From Dechloromonas sp. (GTDB taxonomy: Bacteria > Pseudomonadota > Gammaproteobacteria > Burkholderiales > Rhodocyclaceae), in contig JAQUAX010000011.1 in assembly GCA_028687035.1 (NCBI GenBank), positions 1 through 64,000 on the forward strand: a stretch of DNA of 64,000 nucleotides. The letters run 5' to 3'. This document shows, piece after piece, positions 1 to 9,588 of this stretch. The notes under the pieces were generated by a model, which saw only the letters and a program-made list of their open reading frames with translations, did not search any database and was not told the DNA's origin. A program made the position numbers and the translations under genes. Within the stretch, counting starts at the first letter, position 1, and every line of letters starts with the position of its first letter.

Positions 1-1
1 C

Positions 2-76
2 AGCCGCCGGATCAGCGAGGGCGCGCCGGCCAACGCGATCTCGACGGTACCGATCCAGCCCTGGCCGGCGCCCTAG
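2..76 (+). CDS. Possible C-terminal end of an upstream protein
   Basis: Frame 2 on the plus strand is open from the window edge to a TAG at 74-76 and reads as a plausible protein tail, ending in Ile-Gln-Pro-Trp-Pro-Ala-Pro. Its stop overlaps the stop of the convergent kinase gene, which is how tightly packed convergent genes end elsewhere in this window. Only 24 residues are visible, so no function can be assigned, and it may be chance. Confidence 0.3.
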   Translation, partial: SRRISEGAPANAISTVPIQPWPAP

Positions 77-3000
77 CGCCCCAGCCAGCGCAGCAGCGCG
101 GGGTATAGCACGTCCGGATCGACCGGCTTGGCGACGAAGTCGTTCATGCCGGCCGCCTCGCAGCGCGCGCGGTCCTCGACGAAGGCGTTGGCCGTCATCG
201 CCAGGATGGGCAGATCGGCGCCGCCCGGCATCGTGCGGATGCGACGGGTCGCCTCGAGGCCGTCCATCACCGGCATCTGCACGTCCATCAGCACCAGGTC
301 GTAGTGCTGGCAGGCGACCCGTTCCAGCGCCTCGGCGCCGTTCTCGACGGCATCGCAGTTCAGCCCGACATCCTCGAGCAGCTCCAGCGCGACCTCGCGA
401 TTGATCAGGTTGTCCTCGACGACCAGCACACGACGGCCGGCGAAGCCCTGGCGATGTGCCGCCTCGCTCGCACCGTGGCTGTCCGGCCGGGCGACCAGCG
501 GCCGTTCGATGCCGGCATCGCGCAGCAGCGCCGAAAACCAGAAGAGGCTGCCGCGTCCCGGTTCGCTGGACACGCCGGCCGCGCCCCCCATCGCCTCGGC
601 CAGTCGGCGGGTGATCGCCAGCCCGAGCCCGGTGCCGCCGTAGTTACGGGTCGTCGAATTGTCGGCCTGCTCGAAGGGCGTGAACAGCTTGGCGACGACG
701 TCCGGCGGGACGCCGATGCCCGTATCCTCGACCTCGAAACGGACCAGGACGCGTCCACCGATGACCGGCTCGGTGATCGCCCGCAGCGTGACCGAGCCGC
801 GCTCGGTGAACTTGATCGCGTTGCTCGCGTAATTGAGCAGCGCCTGCTGCAGCCGGGTCGGATCGCCGCGCAGGCGGTCGTGGCCGACGCGCCCGGTATC
901 GACGAGGAGTTGCAGGCCCTTCTGCCGCGCGCGCTCGCCGAGCATCGACGCGACGTTGTCGAGCAGGCCGCTGAGACTGAGGCCGATATCCTCGAGCACC
1001 AGCTTGCCGGCCTCGATTTTCGACAGGTCGAGCACGGCGTTGATGATTTCCAGCAGGTGCCGGCCGGCGGTATCGATCGAGTTCAGGCGGTCGGCCTGCT
1101 GCTGCGTCAGCGGACTGCGCCGCAGCAGGTGGGCCATGCCGGTGATCGCGTTGAGCGGCGTCCGGATCTCGTGCGACATGTTGGCCAGGAAGGAACTCTT
1201 GGCGACGTTGGCGACTTCGGCCGCTTCCTTGGCGGCCGACAGTTCGCGGGTGCGTTCCTCGACCAGGCATTCGAGTTGCTGGCGGTGCTGCTCGAGCGCC
1301 GCCTCGGCCTGCTTGCGCTCGCGGTTCAGGATGGTCAGGCCGAGCTGGTCGGCGATCTGGCACGCGAAGGCGATCTCGTCCTCGGTCCAGGTATGGCGCT
1401 GGCCGACGTGCTCGAAGCACAGCGTGCCGAGGCTGCGCCCGCCCGACGTGATCGCGCAGTCGAGCATCGACAGGATGCCGAGCGGCCGCAGGTAGCCCTC
1501 GACATAGCCGGCGGTACGCGGATCGTTCAGCGCGTCCGACGCATCGACGAACTTGGCCTGGCGCAAGGCCTCGAACTCAGTCAGGAACTGCCGGCGGTCG
1601 AGCAGCATGCCGGAGGTATGACGGCGCGGGATCAGCTCGTAGGAATCGATGCACTGCAGGAAGATGCCGTCGGCGTCGAACAGCCAGATGCCGACCCGCT
1701 CGATGCCGAAGGCCGTGGCGATGCGCTCGCTGATCACCTGCGCGGTTTTTTCGATGTCGCCCTCGTTGACCGCGGGCAGCAACGCCAGGTCGAGCACGAT
1801 CTGCTTCTGCGCGGCAAGCCGCTGCAGGGCGAGCCGGCTTTCCGTGATGTCCTGCACCGTGCCGACGCCGGCCAGCGGCAGGCCGTCCGGAGCATGCACA
1901 ATGCTCGCCCGCTCGCGGACCCAGCACACCGCGCCGTCGACGACGATGCGATGCTCGATGTCGTAGGGGGCGCCATGCAGTGCCGCAGTCCAGGCGGACT
2001 TCACCCGTTCGAGGTCGTCCGGGTGCACGTAGGCCTCGAAGCGCTCGATGCTCATCGGCTCCTCGGCCGACACACCGAACATCCGGTAAGTCTGCGCCGA
2101 CCAGGCCAGCGTCCCGGAGCGGATGTCCAGCTTCCAGCTGCCGGTGTTCGCCACCTGCTGGGCCAGTTCCAGTTCTCGGGCGGCGGTCTCGGCGTCGCGC
2201 CGGGCCTGGGCCAGCCGGCGGTTGGTTCCCGTCAGCCGGAACAGCAGCATCAGGATGACCAGCGCGCCACTGCCGGCGACGAGCAGCAGGCCGCGATAGC
2301 GGGACCAGACGTCGCCCGCGGTGAATTCGGGCTGGTGATCAAAAGGCGGCAGGCGCAGCCGCCGCATGCCCTCCTCGACGACGCCATAGTCGGCCGGAAT
2401 CGTGAAGCCGTGGATGTCCAGCACGCGGGCCAGCGGGTCGCCGGATTCGATCGCGAACAGCGCGGCGGCGACGCGGCGCGCGGTGTTTTCCGGCACCTGG
2501 GGCAGCGCGACGAAAGCCCATTCCGGATACAGCCGGGTCGACACCAGGAAAGGGAAACCCGGATACCGGCGCGCCCCGATCACCTCGAGCGCATCCGCTT
2601 GCAGGCTGCCCTCGCGGATCATCGCCTCGATGACGCCGGTCCGGATGAAGCCGGCATCGACCTCGCCGGCCAGCACCTTGGCAACGACCTTGTCGTGCGG
2701 CTGGCCGGTTTCGACGAAATTCACGGCGTCGACCGCGACGCCGGCCTCGATCATTTCCATCACCGGCGCGATGTAGCCGCCGAGGTGGCGGGCGCCCGTG
2801 AAAGCCACCGAACGGCCGCGCAGGTCGGACAATCCGGCCAGATCGCCGCGGTCGGCGCGGCGGATCACGACGCCGCCCAGCGACGAAGTCGGCAACCCGT
2901 TTTCGAGGCTGACCAGCGAAGCCAGCGCGCCGGACAGGCGGTATTTCTCGCGGATCGCGATGTAGTGCGTCGGGTTGGTGAAGACGAAATCCAGGCGGTC

Positions 3001-3213
3001 TTCGCGCAGCGCCTGCTCGATCCCTTGCTGGTCGAGCGCCTGCAACCGCACCGGCTGGCCGCCCAGGGCCCGCGACAGGTAGTCGGCGAGCGGCTGCCAG
3101 CGCTTCTCGATGATTTCCGCCGGACGGTAGGCATAGACGCCGATGGTCAGCGGGGCCGCCAGCCCCGTCTGCACCACCAGGCAGAGCAGCAGGGCCAGCC
3201 AGATTCGCTTCAT
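73..3213 (-). CDS. Hybrid sensor histidine kinase with PhnD-like periplasmic sensor, PAS and GAF domains
   Basis: A 1046-residue membrane sensor kinase. A signal peptide at 1-19 is followed by a phosphonate-binding-protein-like (PhnD/TctC-type) domain at about 20-290 and a transmembrane helix near 307-326. Then come a PAS domain (about 345-460), a GAF domain (about 470-630) and a coiled coil. The HisKA domain has the SHEIRTPLN motif with phospho-acceptor His681; the ATPase domain has GTGLGLA; the C-terminal receiver has MDVQMP with Asp977. The layout predicts that periplasmic ligand binding controls a phosphorelay. No separate response regulator or output gene lies beside it, so the target is unknown. 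The ATG is followed by a good signal peptide. Its upstream region shares a motif with the second hybrid kinase in this window. Confidence 0.9.
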   Translation of the reverse strand: MKRIWLALLLCLVVQTGLAAPLTIGVYAYRPAEIIEKRWQPLADYLSRALGGQPVRLQALDQQGIEQALREDRLDFVFTNPTHYIAIREKYRLSGALASLVSLENGLPTSSLGGVVIRRADRGDLAGLSDLRGRSVAFTGARHLGGYIAPVMEMIEAGVAVDAVNFVETGQPHDKVVAKVLAGEVDAGFIRTGVIEAMIREGSLQADALEVIGARRYPGFPFLVSTRLYPEWAFVALPQVPENTARRVAAALFAIESGDPLARVLDIHGFTIPADYGVVEEGMRRLRLPPFDHQPEFTAGDVWSRYRGLLLVAGSGALVILMLLFRLTGTNRRLAQARRDAETAARELELAQQVANTGSWKLDIRSGTLAWSAQTYRMFGVSAEEPMSIERFEAYVHPDDLERVKSAWTAALHGAPYDIEHRIVVDGAVCWVRERASIVHAPDGLPLAGVGTVQDITESRLALQRLAAQKQIVLDLALLPAVNEGDIEKTAQVISERIATAFGIERVGIWLFDADGIFLQCIDSYELIPRRHTSGMLLDRRQFLTEFEALRQAKFVDASDALNDPRTAGYVEGYLRPLGILSMLDCAITSGGRSLGTLCFEHVGQRHTWTEDEIAFACQIADQLGLTILNRERKQAEAALEQHRQQLECLVEERTRELSAAKEAAEVANVAKSSFLANMSHEIRTPLNAITGMAHLLRRSPLTQQQADRLNSIDTAGRHLLEIINAVLDLSKIEAGKLVLEDIGLSLSGLLDNVASMLGERARQKGLQLLVDTGRVGHDRLRGDPTRLQQALLNYASNAIKFTERGSVTLRAITEPVIGGRVLVRFEVEDTGIGVPPDVVAKLFTPFEQADNSTTRNYGGTGLGLAITRRLAEAMGGAAGVSSEPGRGSLFWFSALLRDAGIERPLVARPDSHGASEAAHRQGFAGRRVLVVEDNLINREVALELLEDVGLNCDAVENGAEALERVACQHYDLVLMDVQMPVMDGLEATRRIRTMPGGADLPILAMTANAFVEDRARCEAAGMNDFVAKPVDPDVLYPALLRWLGR

Positions 3214-3220
3214 AAAGTTT

Positions 3221-3237
3221 TAATTACCAGAAATTTG
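3221..3237 (-). promoter_or_regulatory. Upstream motif shared with the kinase gene at 29537
   Basis: On the minus strand this reads CAAATTTCTGGTAATTA and lies 8-24 nt before the kinase ATG, in an AT-rich stretch unlike the surrounding DNA. Fourteen of 17 positions match the site at 29583-29599 upstream of the other large hybrid kinase. Here it is embedded in the dyad TTACCA-N6-TGGTAA (3224-3241). A shared operator or leader element is inferred, not shown. Confidence 0.4.
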
Positions 3238-3294
3238 GTAAATATATTAAGCGATATCATATGCCGCCGACAAGCCCGCGGCGGCCCGGAGGAG

Positions 3295-3990
3295 TCAGTT
3301 CAGCTTGTCAGGCCGACCGCAGCACTGCTTGAACTTCTTGCCGCTGCCGCAGGGACAGGGGTCGTTGCGCCCGGTTTTCGGCTCCTCGCGCTGCACCGTC
3401 GCGGCGCCCCGCTTGGCGCGCCAGAAGTTGTACAGCGTCTGCACGATGACCGGCAGGTTGTCCTGGATGTCCGCCACCAGGCGGGCCTCCTCGGCCGGCG
3501 AGAACCAGCGCTCGCCGCTCTTCTCGGCATCTTCCTTGAGCATGCCGTTGAGCATGAACATCGGCTCGAGGAGCTCGGACAGGTCGTCGGCATGCTTGCC
3601 GGCCAGTTCGTACCAGTCCCCGGCCAGGCCGGCGCCATACACGTAGGAATCGGCCCAGGCCGCGTAGTCGTATTCCTCGCAGGTCTCGTCGACCGGGTAG
3701 AGCATCGGCGCGACCGTCTCGTCGGCGAGCAGCGCGCCGGCGATGTCGTTGTTCAGGCGCATCAGCAGTTCGATGGTCTCGATGACCTCCGGCGAATCGC
3801 CAGCTTCCAGCCCCGGCCCGAGCGCCTCGGGCAGCCAGACGGACGGCGGCACCGGGACCGGGCCGCTGACCACGGCGCACAGCATGGCCTGGGCCTCGTC
3901 GAGGCGCATCGCCTCGCCTTCGAAAACGTCAGCCTCGAGCAATTCTTCAAGCCGGTCGAGATCGGCATCGGTCAATGGATTCGGGTTCAT
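3295..3990 (-). CDS. UPF0149/YecA-family protein with C-terminal SEC-C zinc motif
   Basis: A soluble protein of about 231 residues. The N-terminal three quarters is an acidic, helical UPF0149 (YecA/YgfB-like) domain. The C-terminus carries a SEC-C metal-binding motif, [16 protein letters not shown], like the zinc hook of SecA. YecA-type proteins are thought to associate with nascent chains or ribosomes; the role here is inferred from family only. The start is placed at 3990 because GAGGA lies about 9 nt upstream. A further in-frame ATG at 4020 overlaps a TATGAT -10-like element and probably lies outside the transcript. The gene is divergent from msrB. Confidence 0.8.
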   Translation of the reverse strand: MNPNPLTDADLDRLEELLEADVFEGEAMRLDEAQAMLCAVVSGPVPVPPSVWLPEALGPGLEAGDSPEVIETIELLMRLNNDIAGALLADETVAPMLYPVDETCEEYDYAAWADSYVYGAGLAGDWYELAGKHADDLSELLEPMFMLNGMLKEDAEKSGERWFSPAEEARLVADIQDNLPVIVQTLYNFWRAKRGAATVQREEPKTGRNDPCPCGSGKKFKQCCGRPDKLN

Positions 3991-4064
3991 CTGCGGTATC
4001 CTCGTCAATCCGTGAATCATAGCCGACTTTGCCTGTCACAGCCGGCATCCCGACGGAGAACAGC

Positions 4065-4460
4065 ATGCCGAAAATCGAAAAAACCGACGCCGAATGGCGC
4101 GCCCTGCTCGACCCCGAGCAATACCGCATCACCCGCCAGAAAGGCACCGAATGGGCCTTCAGCGGCCGCTACTGGGACTGCACCGAGCCCGGCACCTACC
4201 GCTGCGTCTGCTGTGGCGCGCCGCTCTTCCGTTCCGAGACCAAGTTCGACGCCGGCTGCGGCTGGCCGAGCTTCCACAGCCCGGACGACGAAAATCGGAT
4301 CGACGAGCACGTCGACCGCAGCCTGGGCATGACCCGCACTGAAGTCACCTGCCACGACTGCGGCGCCCACCTCGGCCACGTGTTCCCGGACGGCCCGCCG
4401 CCGACCGGCCTGCGCTACTGCATCAATTCGGCCGCGCTGGCGCTCGACCGCGATGAGTGA
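4065..4460 (+). CDS. msrB: Peptide-methionine (R)-S-oxide reductase MsrB
   Basis: A 131-residue cytoplasmic enzyme that reduces methionine-R-sulfoxide in oxidised proteins, normally using thioredoxin. Both structural zinc pairs are visible (CVCCGAPLF and [12 protein letters not shown]), as are the GCGWPSF segment and the catalytic cysteine in RYCINSAAL. The length matches stand-alone bacterial MsrB. The start at 4065 follows GGAGAA; an upstream in-frame ATG at 4029 lacks a ribosome-binding site. The last codons overlap the start of the following MFS gene, so the two are translationally coupled. Confidence 0.95.
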   Translation: MPKIEKTDAEWRALLDPEQYRITRQKGTEWAFSGRYWDCTEPGTYRCVCCGAPLFRSETKFDAGCGWPSFHSPDDENRIDEHVDRSLGMTRTEVTCHDCGAHLGHVFPDGPPPTGLRYCINSAALALDRDE

Positions 4461-5679
4461 GGCCGCCGCGACGGCGCTCGACGCCCCGCCGCCGGCCGGC
4501 CGCAGCGATCTCGCAGTGATCTCGCTGATCGGCTTCGTGCATGGCGTGTCGCATTTCTTCCACCTGCTGCTGCCGCCGCTGTTCCCGTGGCTGATGGCCG
4601 ATTTCGGCCTGAGCTTCACCGGCATCGGGACGACGATGACCGTGTTCTTCATCGTCTCGGCACTCGGCCAGGCGATCGCCGGTTTCCTCGTCGACCGCCA
4701 CGGCGCCGCCCGCGTGCTCGGCGGCGGCATCGCCTGCTTCGCGCTGGCCGGCCTGCTGCTGCATTTCGCGACCGGCTACCCGATGCTGGTCGCCGTCGCC
4801 GCGCTGGCCGGCCTCGGCAACGCGGTGTTCCACCCGGCCGACTTCACGGTGCTCAACCGCCACGTGTCGCCGCCCCGGCTCGGCCATGCCTTCTCGGTGC
4901 ATGGTCTGTCCGGCAACCTCGGCTGGGCGGCGGCGCCGGTGCTGCTGACCGGCATCGCCAGCACCGCCGGCTGGCGCAGCGCAGCACTGGCCACGGTCGC
5001 GATCGCCATCGTGGCGCTGGCCCTGCTGTTCACCGCCCGCGGCGCGATCGCCGACCCGCCGGACAGCCACGCCGGACGCCAGGAAGCCGACCGGGCGCCG
5101 GCGCTGGCCTTCCTCGCCTCGCGCGCCGTCTGGCTGTGCTTCCTGTTCTTCCTGCTGATCACCGCCGCCTTCGGCGCGATCCAGAATTTCGCCAGCCCGA
5201 TCCTGCAGGCGCTGTACGGCCTGTCGCTGACGACCGCGGCGAGCGCGCTGTCGACCTACCTGCTGGGCGGCGCCGCCGGCATCGTGCTCGGCGGCTTCCT
5301 CGCCCAGCACGGCGAACACGACCGGCTGATCGCCGGCGCGCTGGGCGTCGCCGCGGCGCTCGCGGTGCTGCTCGCTGCCGGCGGACTGCCGGCCTGGAGC
5401 CTGCTGCCGCTGATGGCCGGCATCGGTTTCTGCACCGGCGTCGCCGGCCCGTCGCGCGACCTGCTGGTCCGCCGCGCCGCGACCGCGCGTTTCGGCAAGG
5501 CCGCCTTCGGCCGAGTCTATGGCTTCGTCTATTCCGGGCTGGACCTCGGGCTGGCGCTGGCGCCGCTCGGCTTCGGCGTGCTGATGGACGACCGGCGCTT
5601 CGGCGAAGTGCTGGTCGGTATCGCGGTCCTGCAGGGACTGGCGATTTTCAGCGCACTGCGCGTCGGCAAGGCGGTCTGA
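4453..5679 (+). CDS. MFS transporter, fosmidomycin-resistance (Fsr)-like
   Basis: A 408-residue inner-membrane protein with about 12 predicted transmembrane helices. The N-terminal [18 protein letters not shown] segment is typical of the Fsr-like branch of the major facilitator superfamily. Drug or small-molecule efflux is the usual role of that branch; the substrate here is unknown. Its ATG lies inside the last codons of msrB (8-nt overlap), implying one transcript. It ends 18 bp from the convergent radical SAM gene. Confidence 0.82.
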   Translation: MSEAAATALDAPPPAGRSDLAVISLIGFVHGVSHFFHLLLPPLFPWLMADFGLSFTGIGTTMTVFFIVSALGQAIAGFLVDRHGAARVLGGGIACFALAGLLLHFATGYPMLVAVAALAGLGNAVFHPADFTVLNRHVSPPRLGHAFSVHGLSGNLGWAAAPVLLTGIASTAGWRSAALATVAIAIVALALLFTARGAIADPPDSHAGRQEADRAPALAFLASRAVWLCFLFFLLITAAFGAIQNFASPILQALYGLSLTTAASALSTYLLGGAAGIVLGGFLAQHGEHDRLIAGALGVAAALAVLLAAGGLPAWSLLPLMAGIGFCTGVAGPSRDLLVRRAATARFGKAAFGRVYGFVYSGLDLGLALAPLGFGVLMDDRRFGEVLVGIAVLQGLAIFSALRVGKAV

Positions 5680-5697
5680 ACGGCGCGCTCGCCCGCC

Positions 5698-6582
5698 CTA
5701 CAACCCGCGCGCCCAGGCCGGGCGCAACGCCGCCTGGCCGGAAAGCGCCTGCCGCACCTGCGCCAGCAGCCTGTCCTTGTCGGCGCCGAGCGTGCCTTTC
5801 AGTACCAGCCAGTTCGACGCGTGGTCGCTGCGGAACACCGTGCGCTTCAGTTCCAGCGCGCGCAACAGGGCTTCCATCTCGACGAACAGTTCGTGCTGCG
5901 TCAGCGGTTCCCAGCCGGGGAAACCGGCGCGCAGCCGGGCCTCGCCCTGCGGAAAGCTGACCACCAGCGTCGCCAGGTATTCCGGCTGCGTCGCGTTGAT
6001 CAGCCGCGCCGAATGGGCCGCGTGCTGAGCCGACAGCGCCCGACCGCCCAGCCCGTTGAGCAGCATCACCGAGCGCGTGATGCCGGCGGCGCCGAGCTTG
6101 TCGAGCGCCTCACGGGTGGAATCGAAGGTCTCGCCCTTGTTGACCGCAGCGAGCACCGCATCGTCGCCCGATTCGGCGCCGACATAGACCATCTTCAGCC
6201 CGGCGGCGGCGAGTTCGTCGATTTCCTGCTGGCTCTTCTTGCGCAGGTTGCGCGGCAGGCAGTAGCTGGAAATCCGCCGTACCGCCGGCAGGTGCGTGCG
6301 GATCGCGTCGAGCACGGTCAACAGCCGCCGGGTCGGCAAAACCAGCGCGTCGCCGTCGGCCAGGAAGACGCGGCGGATCTGGTCGCCGTAACGCTCGCCG
6401 GTCAGCCGGATGCTTTCGATCACCTCGGCCTCGTCGCGGGCGCGGAAGGCCTTCTGCGGCGCAGTGTACATCTCGCAGAAACTGCACTTGTTCCAGCTGC
6501 AGCCGTCGGTGACCGGCAGGATCAGGGATTCCGCCTCGCTCGGCGGCCGGAACACCGGCTCGACATAGCGGATCGGTATCAT
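5698..6582 (-). CDS. Radical SAM protein
   Basis: A protein of about 294 residues of the B12-independent COG1032-like radical SAM type. The iron-sulfur motif is CSWNKCSFC near residues 29-37, so the spacing is C-X4-C-X2-C rather than the common CX3CX2C; I recall this spacing in close relatives. Further hallmarks are the ADGDAL segment and the later VYVGAESGDD and LLNGLGG motifs. The reaction is unknown. The ATG at 6582 overlaps the stop of the thioesterase gene by ATGA, so the pair forms an operon. The longer open frame upstream of this ATG is the thioesterase gene read out of frame. Confidence 0.82.
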   Translation of the reverse strand: MIPIRYVEPVFRPPSEAESLILPVTDGCSWNKCSFCEMYTAPQKAFRARDEAEVIESIRLTGERYGDQIRRVFLADGDALVLPTRRLLTVLDAIRTHLPAVRRISSYCLPRNLRKKSQQEIDELAAAGLKMVYVGAESGDDAVLAAVNKGETFDSTREALDKLGAAGITRSVMLLNGLGGRALSAQHAAHSARLINATQPEYLATLVVSFPQGEARLRAGFPGWEPLTQHELFVEMEALLRALELKRTVFRSDHASNWLVLKGTLGADKDRLLAQVRQALSGQAALRPAWARGL

Positions 6583-7007
6583 GCCGCGCCGACCCTGGCG
6601 GCGAAGGCCGGCGGCACGCCGACCGGCTTGCGCGCCGCGTAGTCGAAGAAGACGATGCCGTGCTTGCCGCGCGCGACTTCGCGACCTGACGCCTGGTCGG
6701 AGACGCGCCAGACCAGGTCGCAGCCGAACTTGTTGAAATCGTCGGCCGCCATCTCGACGACCAGCGTCTCGCCGTGGAAGGCTTCCGACCTGTACTGCGC
6801 GGCGACGTCGGCGACGACGATGCCGACGCCCTCGACATCGAGCTCGCTGTAGCCGAGCGACTTGAAGAAGCGCACCCGGGCCTCGGCGACCAGCGCGATC
6901 AGCGCGGCGTTGTCGAGGTGGTGGCCGTAGTTGATGTGGCCGATGTAAATCGGGATCTCGGTCGAGAAGATGAAGCGTTCGGGCAATTCGATCTTGATGC
7001 GCGGCAT
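6579..7007 (-). CDS. Acyl-CoA thioesterase, hotdog (4HBT) family
   Basis: A 142-residue single hotdog-fold protein. The segment YIGHINYGHHLDNAALI matches the active-site region of 4-hydroxybenzoyl-CoA/YbgC-type thioesterases, where an acidic residue after the His-Leu/Val acts in thioester hydrolysis. The rest follows the five-strand hotdog pattern and ends in a basic-to-proline tail. Short acyl-CoAs are the usual substrates of the family; the substrate here is not evident. It is first in a two-gene operon with the radical SAM gene. Confidence 0.85.
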   Translation of the reverse strand: MPRIKIELPERFIFSTEIPIYIGHINYGHHLDNAALIALVAEARVRFFKSLGYSELDVEGVGIVVADVAAQYRSEAFHGETLVVEMAADDFNKFGCDLVWRVSDQASGREVARGKHGIVFFDYAARKPVGVPPAFAARVGAA

Positions 7008-7037
7008 GGCTTGCGGTGGACGGTCGGGAAAAGGCGA

Positions 7038-7060
7038 ATTCTAGGGCCGCGGCGTAGAAT
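7038..7060. promoter_or_regulatory. Symmetric divergent promoter candidate
   Basis: ATTCTA (7038-7043) and TAGAAT (7055-7060) are two outward-facing -10-like hexamers separated by 11 bp around the palindrome GCCGCGGC. One points to the thioesterase gene and the other to the YajD-like gene. No good -35 elements are visible, so this remains a candidate. Confidence 0.35.
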
Positions 7061-7084
7061 CCGGAAAAAAACCCGGAGCCCGCC

Positions 7085-7450
7085 ATGAAAACCATCGACC
7101 ACCAGCGCCTCGACCAGGTCGTCAGCGCCGCCCGCAAGGCCGCCGACCAGCGTGCCGAGGGCTACCGCGAACGCGCGCTGAAGATCTATCCGTGGATCTG
7201 CGGCCGCTGCGCCCGCGAATTCACCGTCGCCAACCTGCGCGAACTGACCGTGCATCACCGCGACCACAACCACGACAACAATCCCAACGACGGCAGCAAC
7301 TGGGAGCTGTTGTGCCTTTATTGCCACGACAACGAGCACCAGAAGCAGATCGAGGCCGATCGCGGCTATACCGATGCGCGCAGCGGTCGCGGCGGCGGCG
7401 CCACGCACAATCCCTTTGCGGCGCTGCAGGGCCTGCTGAAGAAGGACTGA
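7085..7450 (+). CDS. yajD: YajD-family HNH nuclease
   Basis: A 121-residue protein with an HNH zinc-finger endonuclease fold: CGRCARE (about 39-45), then HHRDHNHDNNPNDGSNWELLC with the HNH histidines, then CLYCHDNEH. This matches E. coli YajD in length and motif order. The biological role of YajD is not established. GGAG about 6 nt upstream of the ATG supports the start. The next gene begins 8 nt downstream, suggesting co-transcription. Confidence 0.85.
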   Translation: MKTIDHQRLDQVVSAARKAADQRAEGYRERALKIYPWICGRCAREFTVANLRELTVHHRDHNHDNNPNDGSNWELLCLYCHDNEHQKQIEADRGYTDARSGRGGGATHNPFAALQGLLKKD

Positions 7451-7458
7451 GCCGGGCG

Positions 7459-7872
7459 ATGGCCGAACAGCACCGCCTGAGCGTCCAGACCCGCGGCCGC
7501 GGCACGACCGAGATCACCGGCGAAATCGCCGCCGTGCTCCGGCAATCCGCGGTCGACGCCGGAATCGCCCACGTTTTCGTCCGCCACACCAGTTGCGGAC
7601 TGCTCATCACCGAGAACGCCGACGCCGATGTCCGCCGCGATCTCGAAACCCTGCTCCAGCGCTGGGCGCCCGACGGCGACCCGGCCTATCGCCACGACCT
7701 CGAGGGCGACGACGACATGGCGGCGCACGCCCGTTCGCTGCTGACCGGCGTCGAGCTTTCCGTGCCCTTTGCCGACGGCCGCCTGCTGCTCGGCACCTGG
7801 CAGGGCATCTACCTGTTTGAGCACCGCGCGCAGGGCCACCGACGCGAGATCGTCGTCACGCTGCTCGGCTAG
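7459..7872 (+). CDS. YjbQ-family protein (UPF0047)
   Basis: A 137-residue protein of the YjbQ/UPF0047 family. Some members show weak thiamine-phosphate synthase activity, but the physiological role is unsettled. The conserved segment HVFVRHTSCGLLITENADADV carries the family histidine and cysteine, and GTWQGIYLFEHR near the C-terminus is the second hallmark. It starts 8 nt after the YajD-like gene and its end overlaps the end of the convergent membrane-protein gene by 4 nt. Confidence 0.85.
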   Translation: MAEQHRLSVQTRGRGTTEITGEIAAVLRQSAVDAGIAHVFVRHTSCGLLITENADADVRRDLETLLQRWAPDGDPAYRHDLEGDDDMAAHARSLLTGVELSVPFADGRLLLGTWQGIYLFEHRAQGHRREIVVTLLG

Positions 7873-8537
7873 GCGAGCAGCCGGCGCAGCCCGAGCAGGA
7901 TCAGCACCGCCGCCGCCGCCCAGACCAGCCAGCGCGACAGCCACGGGCGGCCGCAGCGCAGTTCGCGGCCGAGCCGGCCGGCCAGCGGCACGAGGATCAG
8001 GATCGGCGTCATCGCCGCGCCCAACCCGAAGGCCAGCCCGTAGCCGGCGCCGTTCAGCGCGCTGCCGCTCTGCGCGGCGAGCGCCAGCAGCGACGCGAGC
8101 GGCGTGCACGGCGTCAGCGCCAGCGCGGCACCGAGCGCGAACGGCGGCGCCGCGTCGGCCTTGCCGCGAAAACGCAGCGGCTGTACCGCCGGCGCTTTCG
8201 GCGCGCAGCCCGGCCGGCGGGCGCGGAGCAGCAGCCACAGCCCGGCGGCGATGCTGGCGCCGCCGATCAGCGCGTTGCCCCAGGTGCCGCCCAGCGCCTT
8301 GGCCAGGCCGAGCCCGGCCAGCCCGGCCGACGCGGCGAGCGCCGTGTAGGTCAGCACGCGGCCGGCGAGGAAGACCAGCGCATGGCGGAAGGCTTCGGCG
8401 GTACCGCTGGCCCGGCCGAGCGCCCAGGTGCCCATGAAGGGCAGGCAGGTCACGGTGCACGCGGTCAGGCCCATCGAAACGCCGAGCAGCCAGACGGTGC
8501 CGAAGCCGATCTGCCCGGCCGCCAGGTCGTCAAGCAT
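7869..8537 (-). CDS. Sulfite exporter TauE/SafE-like (COG2836, DsbD-type) membrane protein
   Basis: A 222-residue inner-membrane protein with about six transmembrane helices. Conserved cysteines lie in the first helix (TACTVTCLPFMGTW) and near the middle (ALTPCTPLASL), the CcdA/DsbD-like pattern of COG2836. Members often sit beside cytochrome-oxidase or copper-handling genes and may carry electrons across the membrane or transport metal. Its start overlaps the end of the polyferredoxin gene, placing it last in a four-gene minus-strand operon headed by a TonB receptor. Confidence 0.8.
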   Translation of the reverse strand: MLDDLAAGQIGFGTVWLLGVSMGLTACTVTCLPFMGTWALGRASGTAEAFRHALVFLAGRVLTYTALAASAGLAGLGLAKALGGTWGNALIGGASIAAGLWLLLRARRPGCAPKAPAVQPLRFRGKADAAPPFALGAALALTPCTPLASLLALAAQSGSALNGAGYGLAFGLGAAMTPILILVPLAGRLGRELRCGRPWLSRWLVWAAAAVLILLGLRRLLA

Positions 8538-9588
8538 TGCCGGCCTCGCCGCGCCTGACGAAGCGCACCGGCTTGACCGTGCCGTCCGGCAGTTCGCCGC
8601 GCACCTTGTCCTTGTAGTAGTCGCGGCGCGACGAGAACAGCGTCCACGGCCCCCACTTCAGGCGGATCGTACCGTCCTGCGGGCAGTATTCGGCGCAGCG
8701 GCCGCAGAGCGTGCAGTCCTCCGTATAAGCCTTGCGCCCGTCCTGGGTCGAGATTTCCTCGATGTCCATCGGGCAGGCCTCGCTGCAGATCCGGCACTGG
8801 CCGCAGTTGTCGTGCCGCGTCTTGGCCAGGCGCAGCGGCGACAGGCGCTGGAACAGCGAATTGAACGCGAGCAGCGGGCAGATGCGGCAGAACGGCTGGC
8901 GGATCGCCAGGCCGCCGACGATCATGAAGCCGATCAGCGCATCGCCGAAGGCGCCGAGCGCGAAGCTCCAGCTGTCGCCGACGCGCAGTGCCAGCTGCTC
9001 GGTATTGCCGGTGAGCAGCGTGGTCGCGACCCGCGACGGGCAGATGTCGCAGTACGGATTGCCCAGCGCGTGCGGCGTCACGCCCAGCCCGGTCAGCAGC
9101 GGCAGCACGAAGACCAGGCCGAGCAGCAGCAGCCACTTGAGCGGCCGCACGCGGCGCGCCGCGACCAGGTCGCCGTCCTCGAGCCGACGCAGGCCGATGC
9201 CGAAACGGCGGCCGACCCGGCCGACGGTTTCCTGCAGCGTGCCGAGCGGGCAGACCCAGCCGCAGAAGGCCTTGCCGATCACGAAGAAGAAGGCGAAGAA
9301 GGTCGCGAAGCTGAACAGCAGGGGCAGGACCATCGAGAAAGTCAGCTGCTGCGCGCGCACCATCGCCTCGCCGATCCGGTGGTGCAGGATGTGCTGCGTC
9401 GGGATCAGCACGCAGTAGCCGCCGTTCATCTGGTCGTAGGCGCAGGACAACGCCGGCAGCGCGTTCGAGATCTTGCCGGCCATGTAGCTGCCGACCAGCA
9501 CGCTGCCGTAGACGGTGACGAAGAGCATGACCAGTTGCACCGCGAGGCGCAGCCGCGACAGCGTCGGGAAAAGCGTTTTCAGCATCAT
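8530..9588 (-). CDS. Membrane-bound polyferredoxin (NapH/CcoG/NosR-like 4Fe-4S protein)
   Basis: A 352-residue inner-membrane protein with about five transmembrane segments. CGWVCPLGTLQE (about 115-126) and CRICPLLAF are the CxxxCP motifs typical of NapH and NosR. Two classical 4Fe-4S clusters near the C-terminus read CGQCRICSEACP and CTLCGRCAEYCP. It likely passes electrons from a quinol or cytoplasmic donor to a periplasmic or membrane partner. Start at 9588 (tandem ATG ATG), with its ATGA overlapping the previous stop. In this operon it could reduce a metal imported through the TonB receptor; that is inference. Confidence 0.85.
   Translation of the reverse strand: MMLKTLFPTLSRLRLAVQLVMLFVTVYGSVLVGSYMAGKISNALPALSCAYDQMNGGYCVLIPTQHILHHRIGEAMVRAQQLTFSMVLPLLFSFATFFAFFFVIGKAFCGWVCPLGTLQETVGRVGRRFGIGLRRLEDGDLVAARRVRPLKWLLLLGLVFVLPLLTGLGVTPHALGNPYCDICPSRVATTLLTGNTEQLALRVGDSWSFALGAFGDALIGFMIVGGLAIRQPFCRICPLLAFNSLFQRLSPLRLAKTRHDNCGQCRICSEACPMDIEEISTQDGRKAYTEDCTLCGRCAEYCPQDGTIRLKWGPWTLFSSRRDYYKDKVRGELPDGTVKPVRFVRRGEAGNA

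Noticed and set aside
304-4332. Very long plus-strand open frame (1342 codons) across the first kinase and YecA genes
   Set aside because: Antisense shadow of well-supported minus-strand genes; composition is Arg/Gln/Val-rich with no domain. The same applies to long frames at 9588-12572, 17602-19311 and 19720-22947.
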